The translations under genes were made by a program, and so were the position numbers. A stretch of 64,000 bases of DNA from Maritalea mediterranea (GTDB lineage: Bacteria; Pseudomonadota; Alphaproteobacteria; Rhizobiales; Devosiaceae), in the NCBI RefSeq assembly GCF_021568695.1, contig NZ_JAKGTI010000003.1:359514-423513 (forward strand), written 5' to 3'. Shown here piece after piece: positions 63,121 to 64,000 of the stretch. Position 1 is the first letter of the stretch. Each line of letters opens with the position of its first letter. The notes under the pieces were generated by a model. It saw only the letters and a program-made list of their open reading frames with translations, made no database searches and had not been told where the DNA came from.

Positions 63121-63486
63121 GAGTGTCGGACATATTTTGCAGGTGGCGTCCTTGGGCTGGGAAGAGCCCAACCGTTATCAATCGATATGGCAGTTGCCCC
63201 AAACCAACAACGCGAATAAAGCATTTTCGTTAAGCGCCTTTGGATGGCGCTTAGAAAGCCCATAAATAAGCTGTCAGGCGCTTCGCAAAAATTTTTGAAC
63301 CGGGGTAGGACATTTCACCACCGTTTGCTGGCGGCGCCTATTTGAGCTTACTGTTTGTTATTTGCTTTGCAGGTAAACCGGTTGGTTGGTATCAAGCTGA
63401 AGAGCAACTTAACCGGACGATTATTCACGCCAAATTTTCTTAAAGATAATAATATCAGTTATTATTATATATCTTATATAAAAGAA

Positions 63487-63505
63487 AAGTGGGCAGATTT
63501 AAAAA
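63487..63505 (+). repeat. 19-base repeat, copy 1
   Basis: AAAGTGGGCAGATTTAAAA, preceded by TATATAAAAG-type AT-rich sequence. Differs from copies 2 and 3 at one position (T-G-G for T-A-G). Confidence 0.75.
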
Positions 63506-63816
63506 ATGCGGCGGTGCGTAGCCAAGGATCTCAATTTAGGCCGAAAATGAGCATGAAATTGTGGGGAAAACGAGAGCGGCTGATAATTGTCGTGAGAATA
63601 CGGCCAGAATTAGCGCCAGGATCGAAATAAATGCGCTGTGGCGCATTCCGTGTGAGAATATGAATTGTTTGCGCGCAAGAATGAAAAACGTGCGCTGGTG
63701 AGCGTTTATTTTGATTTGTCGAGGCTGATGGCGTTTAGTGGAGCGAAATTGATAGCGGTGCGCAATCAAACTTGCCGGCAAATATCTTCTGAAACCGGGA
63801 GAGTAGGACAATCAGG

Positions 63817-63835
63817 TTTTAAATCTGCCTACTTT
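63817..63835 (-). repeat. 19-base repeat, copy 2 (inverted)
   Basis: TTTTAAATCTGCCTACTTT, the reverse complement of copy 3. It is outflanked by AACCGGGAGAGT at 63793-63804. Confidence 0.75.
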
Positions 63836-63877
63836 TCTTTTATATATTATATATAACTAATATTATGATAATTAAGC

Positions 63878-63896
63878 AAAGTAGGCAGATTTAAAA
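63878..63896 (+). repeat. 19-base repeat, copy 3
   Basis: AAAGTAGGCAGATTTAAAA, followed directly by ACTCTCCGGTT (63897-63907), which pairs with AACCGGGAGAGT before copy 2 apart from one extra base. Copies 2 and 3 therefore form a larger imperfect palindrome around an AT-rich centre. Confidence 0.75.
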
Positions 63897-63929
63897 ACTC
63901 TCCGGTTAAAGTCCTAATAAATTTGGACT

Positions 63930-64000
63930 TGTCTTAAAAAAGTGGACACGACCATGCTCTTTTTAAGCCGCTAGTTTTTCGTACGCCATTGGACTGATGT
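63930..64000 (-). mobile_element. terminal part of an IS3-family element (cut by the window edge)
   Basis: A minus-strand frame ending at 63963 gives ISPMAYEKLAA before the stop, like the C-terminus of IS3-family transposase (orfB). The end TGTCTTAAAAAAGTGGACAC at 63930-63949 fits an IS3-group terminal repeat (the ...GTGGACACG tail). The rest lies outside the window. Confidence 0.7.

Larger units (their letters stand above)
63121..63929. other. AT-rich gene-poor stretch with a 19-base repeat
   Basis: About 810 bases without a convincing gene. The longest frames (63355-63630, 63536-63811) are unlike proteins and have no ribosome site. The 19-base repeat trio lies at its right. Confidence 0.55.

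Noticed and set aside
63355..63811. Short frames near the right end
   Set aside because: No ribosome site or protein-like composition, and they overlap the repeats.
1..64000. CRISPR array
   Set aside because: No regularly spaced repeats with unique spacers were seen; the TAGCTA words are short and irregular.

Overview
The window reads as the chromosome of a flagellated alphaproteobacterium, most likely of the order Hyphomicrobiales (Rhizobiales). The grounds are a Caulobacter-type flagellar block (fliF-fliG-fliH-fliN-flbD-flhA with flgD and fliK), a sciP/DUF1153 gene with CtrA-like TTAA-N7 sites, a fructose-type (Frc-like) ABC operon led by a ROK regulator, and an alphaproteobacterial CCCCGGA...TCCGGGG intergenic palindrome. 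The genus cannot be fixed from the sequence. Positions 1 to about 44,400 look like ordinary chromosome. From the tRNA-Met at 44,394 to the right edge the content becomes accessory: restriction-modification, nucleases, a replication-like gene, repeats and an IS fragment, with longer gene-poor AT-rich stretches.

Layout, left part. A truncated OLD-type ATPase/TOPRIM gene enters from the left edge (1-1385). Then come a glutathionyl-hydroquinone reductase, a tandem HxlR-like regulator divergent from two VOC-fold genes, and arfB. At 4.8-11.3 kb an apparent operon holds a ROK regulator, an M20 amidohydrolase, a sugar-type ABC importer (binding protein, permease, single-domain ATPase) and a YhfX-like PLP racemase. 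It looks like uptake and breakdown of an acylated or amino compound under ROK control. A convergent siderophore ABC importer operon follows (11.4-15.0 kb). After it comes a Zn/Cd/Pb P-type ATPase behind a MerR-type promoter, an orphan GAF histidine kinase flanked by two paralogous small membrane proteins, an ABC exporter, an arsR-permease pair, sdaA, a formylglycine-generating-enzyme-like gene, an MFS pump behind a SoxR-box promoter, and a GFA protein.

Middle. The flagellar block at 26.9-37.2 kb lies entirely on the minus strand: export gate (FlhA), transcription (FlbD, SciP), C-ring and MS-ring (FliN, FliG, FliF), export regulator (FliH), hook cap (FlgD) and hook-length control (FliK). A CtrA-like site precedes fliF. 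mnmA, a PAS-GGDEF-EAL protein, a LysR/SDR divergent pair, a gene-poor spacer with the dispersed palindrome, an OmpA lipoprotein and tRNA-Met(CAT) follow.

Accessory part. A four-gene cluster encodes a GIY-YIG/DUF4357-like protein plus HsdM, HsdS and HsdR. It is followed by a Rep-like protein whose upstream region carries TAGCTA-rich repeats. That whole repeat segment occurs twice, flanking a 5-formyltetrahydrofolate cyclo-ligase gene. Next are an HTH gene, a small secreted protein, a trypsin-like protease, and an XRE regulator - RelA/SpoT-domain protein - small protein set that resembles a toxin-antitoxin or alarmone module. A LEM-3-like GIY-YIG protein, a lipoprotein, an Excalibur-nuclease protein, a trio of 19-bp repeats and the end of an IS3-family element complete the window. 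The strongest candidates for something undescribed are the duplicated iteron-like segment with its Rep-like gene and the XRE-RelA/SpoT module.
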